Shown here one piece after another: positions 18,370-29,410 of a stretch of DNA of 64,000 bases (within the stretch, counting starts at the first letter, position 1; each line of letters starts with the position of its first letter). The position numbers and the translations under genes are program-made. Source of the stretch: Limonium bicolor (lineage: Eukaryota > Streptophyta > Magnoliopsida > Caryophyllales > Plumbaginaceae); the NCBI GenBank assembly GCA_023374045.1, contig CM041776.1, positions 46,816,171 through 46,880,170 on the forward strand, in the 5' to 3' direction. The notes under the pieces were generated by a model. The model worked only from the letters and a program-made list of their open reading frames with translations. It did no database searches and was not told the DNA's origin.

Positions 18370-21300
18370 TGTAACACCCCTACTACGCACATAACACTAC
18401 TTGAAATCGCAGCGGAATTAAACAACTAAACAGTAACTAAACGATTGGTGCTACAACGCCGTCAACCACCCACGTGGTTAACAAGGCTGAATAAATACAA
18501 GTGTACCGGTCTGATGATCAGACTCCCGAGCATAGAACTAACAACCATATATATACATCAACAAAATACCGAGTGTTTACATAAATCCTTCACTGTATAC
18601 TGTCACTGTAAACCGTCATAACCAAATATATAACACGCCACGGGAGCACAGGCGCATCCCGGGCAAACATCCAAAAGTACTCAAAAGTAAACTACACCCT
18701 AGGATCTAGAGCCACTCCGCTTCTTCGATCCTCATCCTGCAGTAAAAGAAATATGGATCCCCCGAGGGGGTCAGCAACCCTTGGCTGGTATGGTTAACGC
18801 GCAGCCCATCGGCTACCGGGATGCGCGCAAACTATTTGTCATGATGACATGGTATTTATTTTAAAACACACAACTTATACATATATAACATAACATGGGT
18901 ATTGTACACAACATCACATACATCACACAAGAACAATTCCTTATAGGAAGAGAACCAACACAGTTAGTCCCCATTGAGAGCCTAGAGAATGTTGCCATGC
19001 TCATGCTAAGCTCGTTACATAACTCGTTACCGTCCTGTTAGATTGAACGGTTAACTTAACACAAGGTGCCTCGGATATAGTGATCCAAGCCCCGAAATAA
19101 CACATAGTATGCCCCTGTGGCCCGACGTGAGTCAGTAAAATAGCCTTGGTTAAGCTAAAGGGAAGGTTGGAAACCAAATTGGAAACACAACCATAACATA
19201 CAGAGAGAATCGAACCGGTTATGACATCGACTCCCATACTCACACGCGTGGCCGGAACAGACCGGACTCCTCACTTCCCCCGTTAGCCCTTGTTAGTAGT
19301 TCATCATTGAACTCAACAAACAATTCACAATAATAGGTCAAGTCTTGTTAGACACACACAAGGGAAGAGAGAGTCATACTTAACAACATAATAATATTTA
19401 ACAACTGTAAACTCTTTACATGGTTTAATCTTACAAAGTCATAAACACACAGAAAAACAAACAACACACAAGCCGGTGCAAACCGGTAGGCAACAGACTG
19501 CAAGAAAACCATACCTTGGTCCTTGCCTCGATTGATTTCCACCTTGAGAGAATCCTAAACACATTAGTAACGTCGGTTAATTATTTATTTAACTTCAAAC
19601 TTACTAAGTATTTAACATGATTGTATGACATGTTTTAATGTCTATTCTACCCTAGGTTACCTTCATTATACACCCTAGGGTTAACTACATAAGTCACATT
19701 CTTTTATGTTTTTTTTTTACAAGTTTAGGTCCGACCGACCACCGACCGAACTTACCCAAGTTCGGTCGATTCCAGAACACATTTCGTCAAAATTTTCTAC
19801 TCTCCGACCGACCTTGTAAGTTCGGTCGCATGCTCGGTCTATTCCCGAGAGTTTCTTCCCTTTGAAAATTTAGCCCGACCGAACTTGCCAAGTCCGGTCC
19901 TATGTTCGGTCGTTTCCAGTAACTCAATCCGTACACAAAATACAAGCCGACCGACCTTGCAAGTCCGGTCCCCAAGGTCGGTCCATTCCAGAAGCCAATT
20001 CTCGCAGGGTAAACTGGGCTCGACCGAACTTGCAAGTTCGGTCGCAAGTTCGGTCTGCCCCAGACCTTTGTTTTCCTTTTCACATTCAACTCAAAACTTC
20101 ACCCCATATAACCTAGTACCCCCTAACCTCATTTGGGCACTTTAAACACACCTTAAGACATCCTTAAACACTCATAAAACTCATTTTCTAATTCCTTAAA
20201 TCTTTACTTATATCTTCACAAAATTCCTAACACTTACAATGTTTTCACCTAGTTTTTCAAGTGGTGTTTCATACCTATGATAACTACTATCCCAAAAGCT
20301 TTCTCCTTATTTTAACATCATCTCCCAAGCATCATCTCTCACAACTAACTCCTTATATCCTTCTTGAAAATTCTTTTCCAAGTTTACACTTTCTCCTTAT
20401 TTACCAAAGTTTGCCTAAGTATTTACCTAAGTCCCAAAGTGACTTTGGTACTTACTAAAACCTCAAGATCATGCCTAAGTCCTTGTTACACTCTAGAGCA
20501 CTTCCTAGTTCCTCACAATTCCTTTAAACATCATGAACTCCTTATACATTTCCTAAATTTCGACATAGGTTCTCCTAGCCTTTTGTTACACCAAAGCACA
20601 TTGTTTTTACCAACAAATAACCAAGAATACTAACAATCCATCAAACACTTTATTATACACAAACTTCACTCATAAAGCACTTCATCACAATATAGTGCAT
20701 AATTTAAATTGCATGGCACTTAGGCCCTTAAAATGCATGGCTCTTAGGCCCTTAAAGTGCATAATCCTTAAACACTGAATCTCCACAATATATTTGCCTT
20801 TGACCTGCAAATACACTCAACACACATATGCCTTTTACTAGTCTCTTGAGAACACTTTACTAAGTCATTCACCATTTGCTCTTTAGGTAGTTTTAATAAG
20901 CATTTATAAGCTCATTTCTCCTAAGGCATTAAACAACATTAGGTTAGTAGATTTTACCTCTTTTCCAAACAACTCCTTTCTTGTTTCACTATAAGACCGG
21001 TAGGGTATTTGATTCCTTGTCAAGTTCTAAACAATATACAAACATTATAATGAGTATTCAAGCTATAAGCTTCATCTCATTGTAAACCCTAATTTTACAT
21101 TGTTTCAAAAACATTAATGTAGTTGTTTTACCTTGATCTTTGAAGAGAGTTTGAATATATAACAAGAGAGGACTCCACTCCACCTAGCCCATGAAAGGTT
21201 GGAATGAAGCTAGAACAAAGTCACACAAAGAGCTACATCAATGTGTATTTTCGGTCAAGGTAAAAACATGGAGGAAATGTAGTTTTATTTGAGATTCCTT

Positions 21301-22255
21301 ACCTAGAAGCAAAGGAGAGTAATAATATGTCAAAATACAAGCTCAAGCTCCTTCAATGGTGGAACTCCTTGGCACCGAAATGGTGGTCTTGGAATTTTAA
21401 GAAGATAGGAATGAAGAGCTTGATGAGAGGAAGAGATTGGTGGTGTTTGTTTTTGATTTGGACAAGTGAGCTAGATTTTACAAGTGGTCAAAGATGGAGA
21501 TGGTGGTGTGTACTATTGCAAACCGTGAGAGAATGAAGAAGAGGGTTGAAGATGGTGTTTGGAACCGTGGGAAATGAAGGAAAGAAATGAGAATGAAGAT
21601 AGAATTTGCTTTTAAGAAGATATTTGTAGTAATAAGTAAAAAGTTTTAATTAGTTTTCTTTACTTACTTATTATATTAACTAGAGAGTGGTGAGTCACCA
21701 CACTTAGAAAACCGGCCCCCTATATATAATGAGGGTATTTTAGTCTTTGTTTGTCAATTTAATTACTTAACACAACATATGTTACAAACTAGCTTATAAA
21801 AATCACTATTCACCTAAACAAGGCACTTAGAAGTGAAAATTTTGATTTCCCATTAATATAGCCACCCAAATGTGATACCATATAGTACACATATATATTG
21901 AAGAGTAATGATGGACATTTAGCCACTCAAAACTCATTTACAAGACAATTTTTCAAAAATGTGCTTTAAGACTTCTTAAAGCACATTTTGTGTTTTAACT
22001 TGTTTTCAAGCTTGGTTTTCCTTGGTAATTGGTTTAATAAGTCCATTAGTATATAAATGAGGTCTTGGTAAGTTCATTAGGTCTTAACCAAGTTTATCCC
22101 AAGCTTAGAGCACCTTTTTGGCTCTTATTGACTTTAAAGCACATTTTGTGTTTTCTTTTATTTAAATTTGTTTACTAATGTTTCTAAGACTCTTTTTAGT
22201 CTTAATACACCATATTTAGGTGTTTAAACAACATAACTAGGTTTAGGGTATTTCA
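18370..22255 (-). repeat. Element B right LTR (5' LTR in sense)
   Basis: TGTAACACCCC at 18370 to TATTTCA at 22255; same order of internal features as the left LTR: double hairpin 18759-18787, CATACC 19510-19515, palindrome array 19728-20062. Many single-base differences and small indels separate it from the left copy. Confidence 0.95.
19728..20062. repeat. GACCGAACTTG/CAAGTTCGGTC palindrome array in LTR B (right)
   Basis: Counterpart of 9470-9795. The last unit reads GACCGAACTTGCAAGTTCGG, a perfect palindrome, where the left LTR has a rearranged unit. Confidence 0.88.
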
Positions 22256-22260
22256 GTACA
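22256..22260. repeat. Target site duplication of element B, right copy (GTACA)
   Basis: GTACA directly after TATTTCA; pairs with 8112-8116. Confidence 0.95.
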
Positions 22261-24311
22261 CTTCAGTTTTTTGTTTTAAGCTTAGTCTTTCACCCAGTTC
22301 TTCCCTAATCTTTTCCTAAGTATCCAAATATGTTTTAGCATCATTAAAACACTCCAAACCAACATAAATCATTTGGTTCAATCACCCATTAAAATCTAGC
22401 CAACTTACATAGTCTCACTCACATCTCCTAAGGCACCAAGTGCAGTTTTTGTTTCTTGTTGTTTCTTAACTCCTAGCTTCATTTCTATTGTCCTTCCACC
22501 TTTACCATAAACATTATTACTCTTATACAACCTCCCCACATATACACTCCTTCCTCAATTAATTTCCCACGTCATTAACTATCTAAACTCCGCCTAGAAC
22601 ACAACTAGTCTTCAAAACTGTTTCTACCCAATTTAAGCAACTAAGTCCTCCACAATGCTACAGAAAATTTGCCATAGCTTCCCTACATTATTGGACACTC
22701 CCACAACATAATTTTTCCAGTTCTAATCATCATCACTAACCAAATCCACAAGGAATTCTAACAGCACACAAGTTAACTAAATCCACAAGTATTTTTCCTG
22801 CACCACGACGACTATTGTTTTCTCTTTAGTCTCCAAGTTCATAAACGTCATCCAAACCATTCTAAAACACCCTAACACCTTACTCATTATACCATAACAT
22901 AATACATTATCCAAATCATTCGAATTCCTCCTTTTTTAAACATAAAAACTGTTGCAAACACACAATCAAAACTAGTTCAAGGTGTGTGTCTTTACCTTGT
23001 GTTTTTCCTAGCTTTTCTTTTTCTTCCTTCCCTCTCCTTCTTCCTTCTTCCTTGTTTCTTGAATTCTTATTCAATCTTTTCCCCACCAAACCGGCAAGCT
23101 ACAGCCAAACACCCTATACCGTACAACTTATAAAATGATCCATTAACCAAATCTCACACTTTACACAATCTAGGGTTTACAAGAGGATATTGCCTTAGGC
23201 TCTTAAAGAGGCTTTTGAACAGCAAAGAGAAGGGGTTTCCAGCTCCAAAACAAGTCACCAAAACCGGCTAGAAGAAGGAGAAGAACTAAGCAAATTTCAG
23301 ATTTTCGTTTTGCTCCAAAAAGGCTAGAAAAAATTGAACTTTGAAGGCTATTTTTTTACCTTAGAACCAAGAGGAGATGAAGGGGGTCGCAATGAGGGTC
23401 TTCAAGCTCCAAAATGTGCTACAGCCATGGTGAGAAGTTGTGAGATTTTGATTTTTAAAGGGTGGGAAAGAAAGCTCTTGAAGAGATGAGTGCAGTGGTG
23501 TAATTTTTGTTGAGTTTGGAGTTGATTTGGGGACTCAAAAATGGAGAAGAAGAGAGGAGCTGGAGGTGGGATGAGAAATCGCCATTGCTGCGCCAGGAGG
23601 AAGAAGAAGCCAGTAGAGAAGAAAATAAAACGTGAGGGAGTGGGGGTTTAGGAGAGAGAGAAGCTTCTTTTACTTTTGTACTTTCATTTCTTTTCTTCCT
23701 TTGTCTTGTAGTGTATTAGGACCAATTAAGGAAGGGGGAAGAGATGCTGGACAGCTACACCCACACACACCAGTGTGTTTTAAATTTTTATTTGCAAAGT
23801 GGACACACTACTTGCTTTTTTATTTATACTCTTACCCCACAACTTTCATTTTTGTTGCACTATTCATTCCTGGAACCCGTTTTCCGGAATTTCCTCGTTT
23901 CTTTAATTTTAATGGTTATTATACTCCCATTAATGTTTATTTATGGTTATTTAATGAACCATAATTTTTACAGGTTTGTTTGACCACTCGAAGTCACGTT
24001 TTCGGGTTTTCTCGAAAAACGTGCGCTAAAGCTTTATTAGCGCTTTAACTCGTTTTATGGATCCGTTTTCTTCGGGAGTTGTTCCCATATATTATTTAGG
24101 CATTATTAAGCCTTTTAAATTAATTTGATACCCTTTTAAGGTTGTATTTCTCCTGGGATCACCTAACGCTCAATTTAGCGTTTTTCGCTTTTTAAGCGTT
24201 TTCTCTTTTCTTTGGATTTATTCTTTTTACCAAAATTCATTAGGCACCAATAGGCCCTTAAATATCATATTAGAGTAATTTAATCACCCTAATTAAGTTC
24301 GGGGTATTTCA
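22261..24311 (-). repeat. Element A left LTR, portion after insertion B
   Basis: Continues the LTR interrupted at 8116 and matches 31796-33842. It contains a purine-rich stretch (about 23220-23660) that is pyrimidine-rich in sense, as in a transcribed leader, and a TATAAATA box in sense (23821-23828). It ends GGGGTATTTCA at 24311. Confidence 0.93.
23821..23828 (-). promoter_or_regulatory. TATA box candidate, left LTR of A
   Basis: Sense TATAAATA, followed downstream by the pyrimidine-rich leader; same site in the right LTR at 33352-33359. Confidence 0.5.
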
Positions 24312-24312
24312 A

Positions 24313-24346
24313 TCTACCCCCCTTAAAGAACTTTGCCCACAAAGTT
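24313..24346 (-). promoter_or_regulatory. 3' polypurine tract and hairpin, element A
   Basis: TCTACCCCCCTTAA directly after the LTR, then the stem AACTTTG-CCCA-CAAAGTT (24329-24346). Confidence 0.82.
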
Positions 24347-24424
24347 GGTGAGTCTAATATCGTTAGTCATTTAAACATATTTTGTGCCGAGGTCATTGTC
24401 TCTATAACCCTACCGGCTCAAAGT

Positions 24425-24690
24425 TAGTCCAGCCAGTGTGTACATACCGGTACACACCAAATCAGTTAACAAGCAATTTAACAACCGTGGGTACCTACCA
24501 ACACCACACAACATACATCCCAGTACCATGCAACGTGCGTGCACATCAGTACGTCACAAAACAATTTACGCCGTGCACATACCAGTGCAACGCAAAACAA
24601 TTATCAACCATGCACATACCGGTGCAACACCAAATGATTATCATAGTGCAATTTAACCGTGTGTACATGCCAGTACAACACAAGCTTACG
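24425..24690. repeat. Degenerate ~45-bp tandem repeats in element A
   Basis: Five to six units with the consensus elements GTGCACATACCGGTGCAACAC and AACAATTTA. Not present in C, which has a different 76-bp duplication at the corresponding place. Confidence 0.75.
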
Positions 24691-25630
24691 TAACAGTACA
24701 ATTCCACACTAAACCCAATTCATGCTTACTGCATTTATCCTAGCAGGATTACTTATGACCACTTGCAGGGAGCCTCAAGAATCATTCAGCCCCGATGTGA
24801 TCAGCATCAGCGATGAACAATCTCTCCGCCCCAATTTGTGTTCCATCTCCCTTGATCACTAGTAAATCAAGTTCGACTTCGCACTTCCATTTCAAACAAT
24901 CAGGTATTTCAATCATTTACCATTTTTTATCTTCTTAATTATTCTAGTCATAGAAACAAAGCAAAGCATCTCCAAACGATGGAACTCGGTCCATCTATCA
25001 TCCTACATTGTCTCCAAATACTTACTTTAGAAATTCAATACGTGTTGTAACTTCATTCGGTTTTCTGTCCTCCATTCATTCCCAAATAAAACCGATCAAT
25101 TCACCTAGGGGGACTCAATTCCCACTAGATTCCACATCGGTTTCATACCGATGTATACTCATCAATTTTCCTCAAACATACACATATCTCCACACTAGTT
25201 TCATACCGGCTCATATATCATACTATCCCCAATCATTTACAAGAAAATCCAACCAACTCAAGTCACCTAGGGGACCCGATTCCCACTAGGTTCAACATCG
25301 GTTCCGTACCGATTTATTCTCAACAAATCTCCCAAATATACTCATCCATACCATGTCTAATCCCAATTCGAATACTATGTCTAATCTCGAATAGGCATAT
25401 ATCACCGGGGTTCTCATTCCCTATGAAGTTTTTTTTTTACTCCATTCACCTCAAATCTCACAATCAATACTTATTTCCACCTCAATCTCATAAATAATCA
25501 TAATTTCCACAATGAATGAGTACAAATGTTTATGTAGCATAAGTACCCATCATCAAAACAAATTCTTTTGCGCTATGCGCATAGTAGTTTACGCCCTTAT
25601 CGCGTGAAACATACACTTCGCGATTTTCGC

Positions 25631-25667
25631 TCTACCCCCCTTAAAAAGGGATTACGCCCATGTAATC
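25631..25667 (-). promoter_or_regulatory. Internal second polypurine tract with hairpin, element A
   Basis: TCTACCCCCCTTAA 1.3 kb inside the element, then GATTAC-GCCCAT-GTAATC (25650-25667). Same module as 12247-12282 and 44161-44196. Confidence 0.7.
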
Positions 25668-27986
25668 TACCATGTGTCAACACTGGTCATAGGTCGAAGG
25701 CATTCAGCCGTCATGGAGTGGTTCAACTTCCATACGGTCTATTATACAATGTATTCTGGTCAAAATGGTCTTAACCATACTGTTGGTTAGTCCCTGCACC
25801 CATAATTTTCATCGGAGTTATTTAACTCATAACCGGGTTCGGTTCTAGCCTTAAAGGTTTCATGGCATTGATAATCATGCATTCATTCACTAGGTGTATT
25901 AAACCTTAGAATTTGGGCCCACTAGCTTCTGATGCGCGGCCCTGATAACTTAGGGTTTATTTGCCCTTTCCGTTGTTCTTAATATGTTATACAATATCCT
26001 TTTATCCCTTTTTCTTGGGAACAAGGTTTATTAATCAGGCGTGGTATTCTTTTACCGTACGCGAACTCAATGAGTTACCGGTTTTTTATCCAGTTCTCTG
26101 GAATCAATGTACATACTATTGTGTACTTGAGTGATTAGTCACTTGGTTCTCCCGACTTATTGTCGGTTGTGGTTGAGCCACTACTTAGTTGTAGTGCTTC
26201 CTCTATTACCAGTGGCTTCTGAACTATGCTCACTAAACTGGTTTTGTACCAGTGTTCTTTACTCGTACGACCTTGCATTTTCTATGCGTCGGTCCTTGTG
26301 CCTTCATAAGTCTCCTTTCTACTCTTACTACAATTGTCATCTTTCCAACTTCCTAGCTATCCCACTCGGTCATCACTTCACAAGTGCAATACCAAAACAC
26401 TCAGTCCTACAGAGTGTAGAGGCGTAAACACTTGGCAGTAACTCTCTTATGAGATTGCAATAGGAATGAGCATTACTTTCCTTGTCTGTCTACCATCTTT
26501 ATTCATCAACTCCCTCTCATTGTATGATTTATCCACATGTATTGGTCGCTTGTTGCGCACCATGTTCGTATTTGTTTACAACTTTGGTTCCTATGGCATC
26601 CGCTATTTCCTTAGCTTCTGCTCATGTTTTACTACCATTTAGGCAATGTTTCGCCATTCACATGGCTGGTTATAGAATGTGATATTCTTTTATCCCTCTG
26701 AGCTCCTTGAGCGTTATTGGTTTGATGCTTCAGGTTATACCTATACAGCATTCCTTCTGAATCGGTTACTCTTCAGTTTCCAATAATTGCTATAATAGCT
26801 TATTTGCACATTGCTTGGCAATACTTGTATGCTCAAGCTTCACTACATTGGTAGTTCTGAAAGGGATATATATTTTCAGACTTTCATTGCTGGTATCCTC
26901 TTCTTTGGGATTTGTATGTTCACCGCTCTTGCGGTACCACCTTAACGAGGGGTACCTTTACTCGTTGGTTATTAAATAATCTTATGGTGCCGTTCTTGGC
27001 AACTCTTATATGGTTCCATGTGGGTTTGTAACCGTTGATTCTACCTATCCATGGCTTACTAGCCCCGTTGCCTAGAGCTCTGCTCATTGTTGACGGTTCA
27101 CATGTATTGCATTACTCCGTACACCATAAAATGGCTTGGAGGTGTTCTCTGGGCTGCATGGTAAGATCATCGCATCACGCTTCCGTTCGTTGGATGCCCT
27201 TCAAGTCTCTTGGTATTGATTGGTACCTTGCAATAATTCAGGGTATCCCCTGGGTAAGTGGGATCCCTTCGGTGTCCTAACCGAGTGTTCGTTATAGCTC
27301 TGGTGCTCTTGTTACAACACTTCGTTCAACTATGTTGACCTTGATACCCTTTACGGACTGCTCCTGGGTGTTGTTGATTATGCATTTACATCCAGCTAAC
27401 ATTTATGAGAATGTAATTTACTCCGCATTGCGAATCTGGATTCCAAATTGTCCCATTGGGGTTATACATCTCCCGCTCTTAGGGTAGGCCATGTGTGATT
27501 CCTTTAAGATTTTAACCGGTTTGGTATTTCCTTCAGTGGTGATCGGTATCCTCCGGTACCTTAGATGATCACCCTGGGTATTTATGTGGTTGTTCTAGGA
27601 ATCCTATCCCGTTCATTGAACATTGAGGTGTTCCCGCTAGGCATTTGCCTCACAGTGCTTAGCCCAGTATCCGTCCGGCTATTTCATGCTTTTGTTTCAA
27701 TATCCTTGAGACATCTCCAATGTCTTTTGTCAATTACTAGTGCTTCTCGCACTTCCTAACTCTTAATCGTTCTTCTGGAGTGTATTCTTGACTCCTTAGC
27801 TTGTAAGCTAATCTGAGTTCCTTCGACTGTTCACGGTGTCCAACTCTTCCGGTTTGAATTCACTTATGGTCCGTAGAGCGGAGCTGACTACTTCCCGTGT
27901 TTCGTACACCACATGTATACATACGTGGGGTACCTTATTGGTACGTTACCACTTACCCGACTAACTCATAAAAGGGTCTGTCAGGC

Positions 27987-28009
27987 CCGCAAGCTCCTTC
28001 GGAGTGCGG
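27987..28009. other. Covarying stem-loop in internal region of A
   Basis: CCGCA-AG-CTCC, loop TTC, GGAG-TGCGG. The counterpart in C (44977-44999) has CTGCA-AG-CCCC, loop TGT, GGGG-TGCAG: two stem positions changed on both sides. Confidence 0.65.
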
Positions 28010-28440
28010 TCGTCCCACATCCCGTATTTGGGTATACTCGTAGTGCTCGTCACACGCCTAGGTGAAGTATTCTATTGTCAACTCCTCTTGTATCATTCTA
28101 TGATACTCACCGTGATTCTTCTGGTTTAGTTTTTTAAAATCTGAGGTTTTAAAAGAAAAGAAAGTTGTGGTTTTAAAGAAGAGTTCTGGGTTTTGAAATA
28201 AAAATTTTGAGTTTGAAAGAAAATCTTCATGGCGTTGCCATGCTTGAAGTCTCAACCAAGTCCAGCTTCGTGCTGACTGGTATGCTTGTTAATGCGGTGG
28301 TTAGGCCGTTAGGGCCTTTCCAAGGCTTTTGTTCTTTAAGTTCTTAGGATTGTGGTCCTATGTTCGCTCCATTGACATGGTGGTTCTTTAGTAAGTACTT
28401 GTTAGTAATCCATAGGTCTTCCAATTGTCTCGTTGTTGCT

Positions 28441-28460
28441 GCACTTGCCTTGGCAAGTGC
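28441..28460. other. Conserved 9-bp stem-loop in internal region of A
   Basis: GCACTTGCC-TT-GGCAAGTGC, conserved in C at 47287-47306 as GCACTTGC-TATG-GCAAGTGC. Confidence 0.6.
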
Positions 28461-29155
28461 GCGGGTACGTCGGTTTTCAGGTTACCATACACCGATTACG
28501 GTATTGTTTCCATCCAAATTTGGTGATTTTGTGGGATCTTCCTTTGATCTTTTGATCTTAGTGATCAATCTCCTGAGTAGTCTCTCAGTGTTCTTGACAA
28601 GTTTGTCGATAATTCGGGTGCTTTCCCGATCCTTGAGGTACTCCGTGTACCTTGCCTTGTTGCCCGTTCCCACACCTTAATGGTGGTTACTAAGGCTTGT
28701 TTAATCCTTAGGAACTATGTGGTAGTCCTGTTAGTGTAAGCTTAATGATTGTTCTCATAGTTGTCCGAACTATGTTATTTGGGTATTACCGCCCTTTGGC
28801 GTTGTAGGCTTGGAGTTTATCCAACCTTGACTAATTTCCTTGATTGGTTTCTGTACCGTTGTTAGTATCATCACGTATTGCAGTCCGCAGACTCTTTTGT
28901 CTCGGTTCTGTTACTCTGCTTTTCTGCTCTTTGTGTAGCTATGCTTCCCTTCTGTTGGCTGCGCATGGTCCCCGCGACTGCGAAGCATGTCGCCCCATGG
29001 TGACGCAAATTTCATCATCCTATATTTAGGATCTTCAATTTTCTCTACCGTTCAATACGGTTATTGTCGCTGAAACGGGACCGTCTCCGGGATTTCCAGT
29101 TCTTGGGATCTACCGTATGACTGGTTCTTTCTCTTTACAAAGTTAGTTTACAACT

Positions 29156-29203
29156 GCCAGATCGGGTTAACCCGAGTGTGAGAGGTCTTTCCATCTCTCT
29201 GGC
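29156..29203. other. Three-way-junction-like structure in the leader of A
   Basis: Outer stem GCCAG/CTGGC encloses TCGGG-TTAA-CCCGA and GAGAGGT-CTTTCC-ATCTCTC. C keeps the same layout at 48012-48057 with altered arms. It lies about 200 bases inside the primer site, where packaging signals of LTR elements usually lie (inference). Confidence 0.6.
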
Positions 29204-29381
29204 GTTCTTTTCCCCAACTTATAACGGGGTAGGGTAGCGGAGGGCGGGACTGGTCATGTAGGTATCCAGATCACACTGGAAGTTCCTATCTAGCGTACCT
29301 CACACGCTAACACTCATCCCTTAGCCCTAAGTCTCTAATTCCTAACTCGGTATTCTTCTAGACTCGGTATTTAGACCATCA

Positions 29382-29405
29382 GAGTGATACTTCGCTCTGA
29401 TACCA
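29382..29405 (-). promoter_or_regulatory. Primer binding site (initiator-Met tRNA), element A
   Basis: GCTCTGATACCA at 29394-29405, identical to B. The overlapping hairpin has one changed position in its distal arm (CAGAGTGA/TCGCTCTG). Confidence 0.92.
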
Positions 29406-29410
29406 CTTTT

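Larger units (their letters stand above)
8117..22255 (-). mobile_element. Element B: Tekay/Del-like chromovirus (Ty3/gypsy) with an AlkB insert
   Basis: A complete element with LTRs 8117-12008 (3892 bp) and 18370-22255 (3886 bp), internal region 12009-18369, GTACA target duplication and total length 14.1 kb. Sense is minus. In sense order the internal region reads primer site, gag with two zinc knuckles, AlkB-like frame, protease, RT, RNase H, integrase with GPY/F module, chromodomain, internal and terminal polypurine tracts. The C-terminal chromodomain and the very long LTRs point to the Tekay/Del clade of chromoviruses (family knowledge). Gag and pol are broken by many one- or two-base shifts, so this copy appears defective as assembled. 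It is inserted in the left LTR of A and is therefore younger than A. Confidence 0.95.
24312..29410 (-). other. Non-coding internal region of element A
   Basis: 5.1 kb with no gag/pol motif in any frame and only short chance reading frames. Blocks along its length match the internal region of C in the same order, for example 24726-24900 with 43495-43670, 27868-28060 with 44865-45060, 28262-28360 with 47113-47220 and 29150-29300 with 48000-48140. Conserved blocks are mostly stem-loops. It carries tandem repeats near its start, an internal polypurine tract (25631-25644) and an initiator-Met primer site at its end. This is the pattern of a LARD: non-coding but maintained. Confidence 0.8.

Noticed and set aside
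26131..26427. Hydrophobic 98-codon plus-strand frame in element A
   Set aside because: It is in T/C-rich sequence antisense to the element and without a counterpart in C; hydrophobicity follows from base composition.
24312..29410. Possible hidden gag-pol in the internal regions of A and C
   Set aside because: I looked on both strands for the FIDD, DSG, HHCC, D-D-E and CCHC motifs and found none. Short frames are not shared between A and C even where the DNA aligns.
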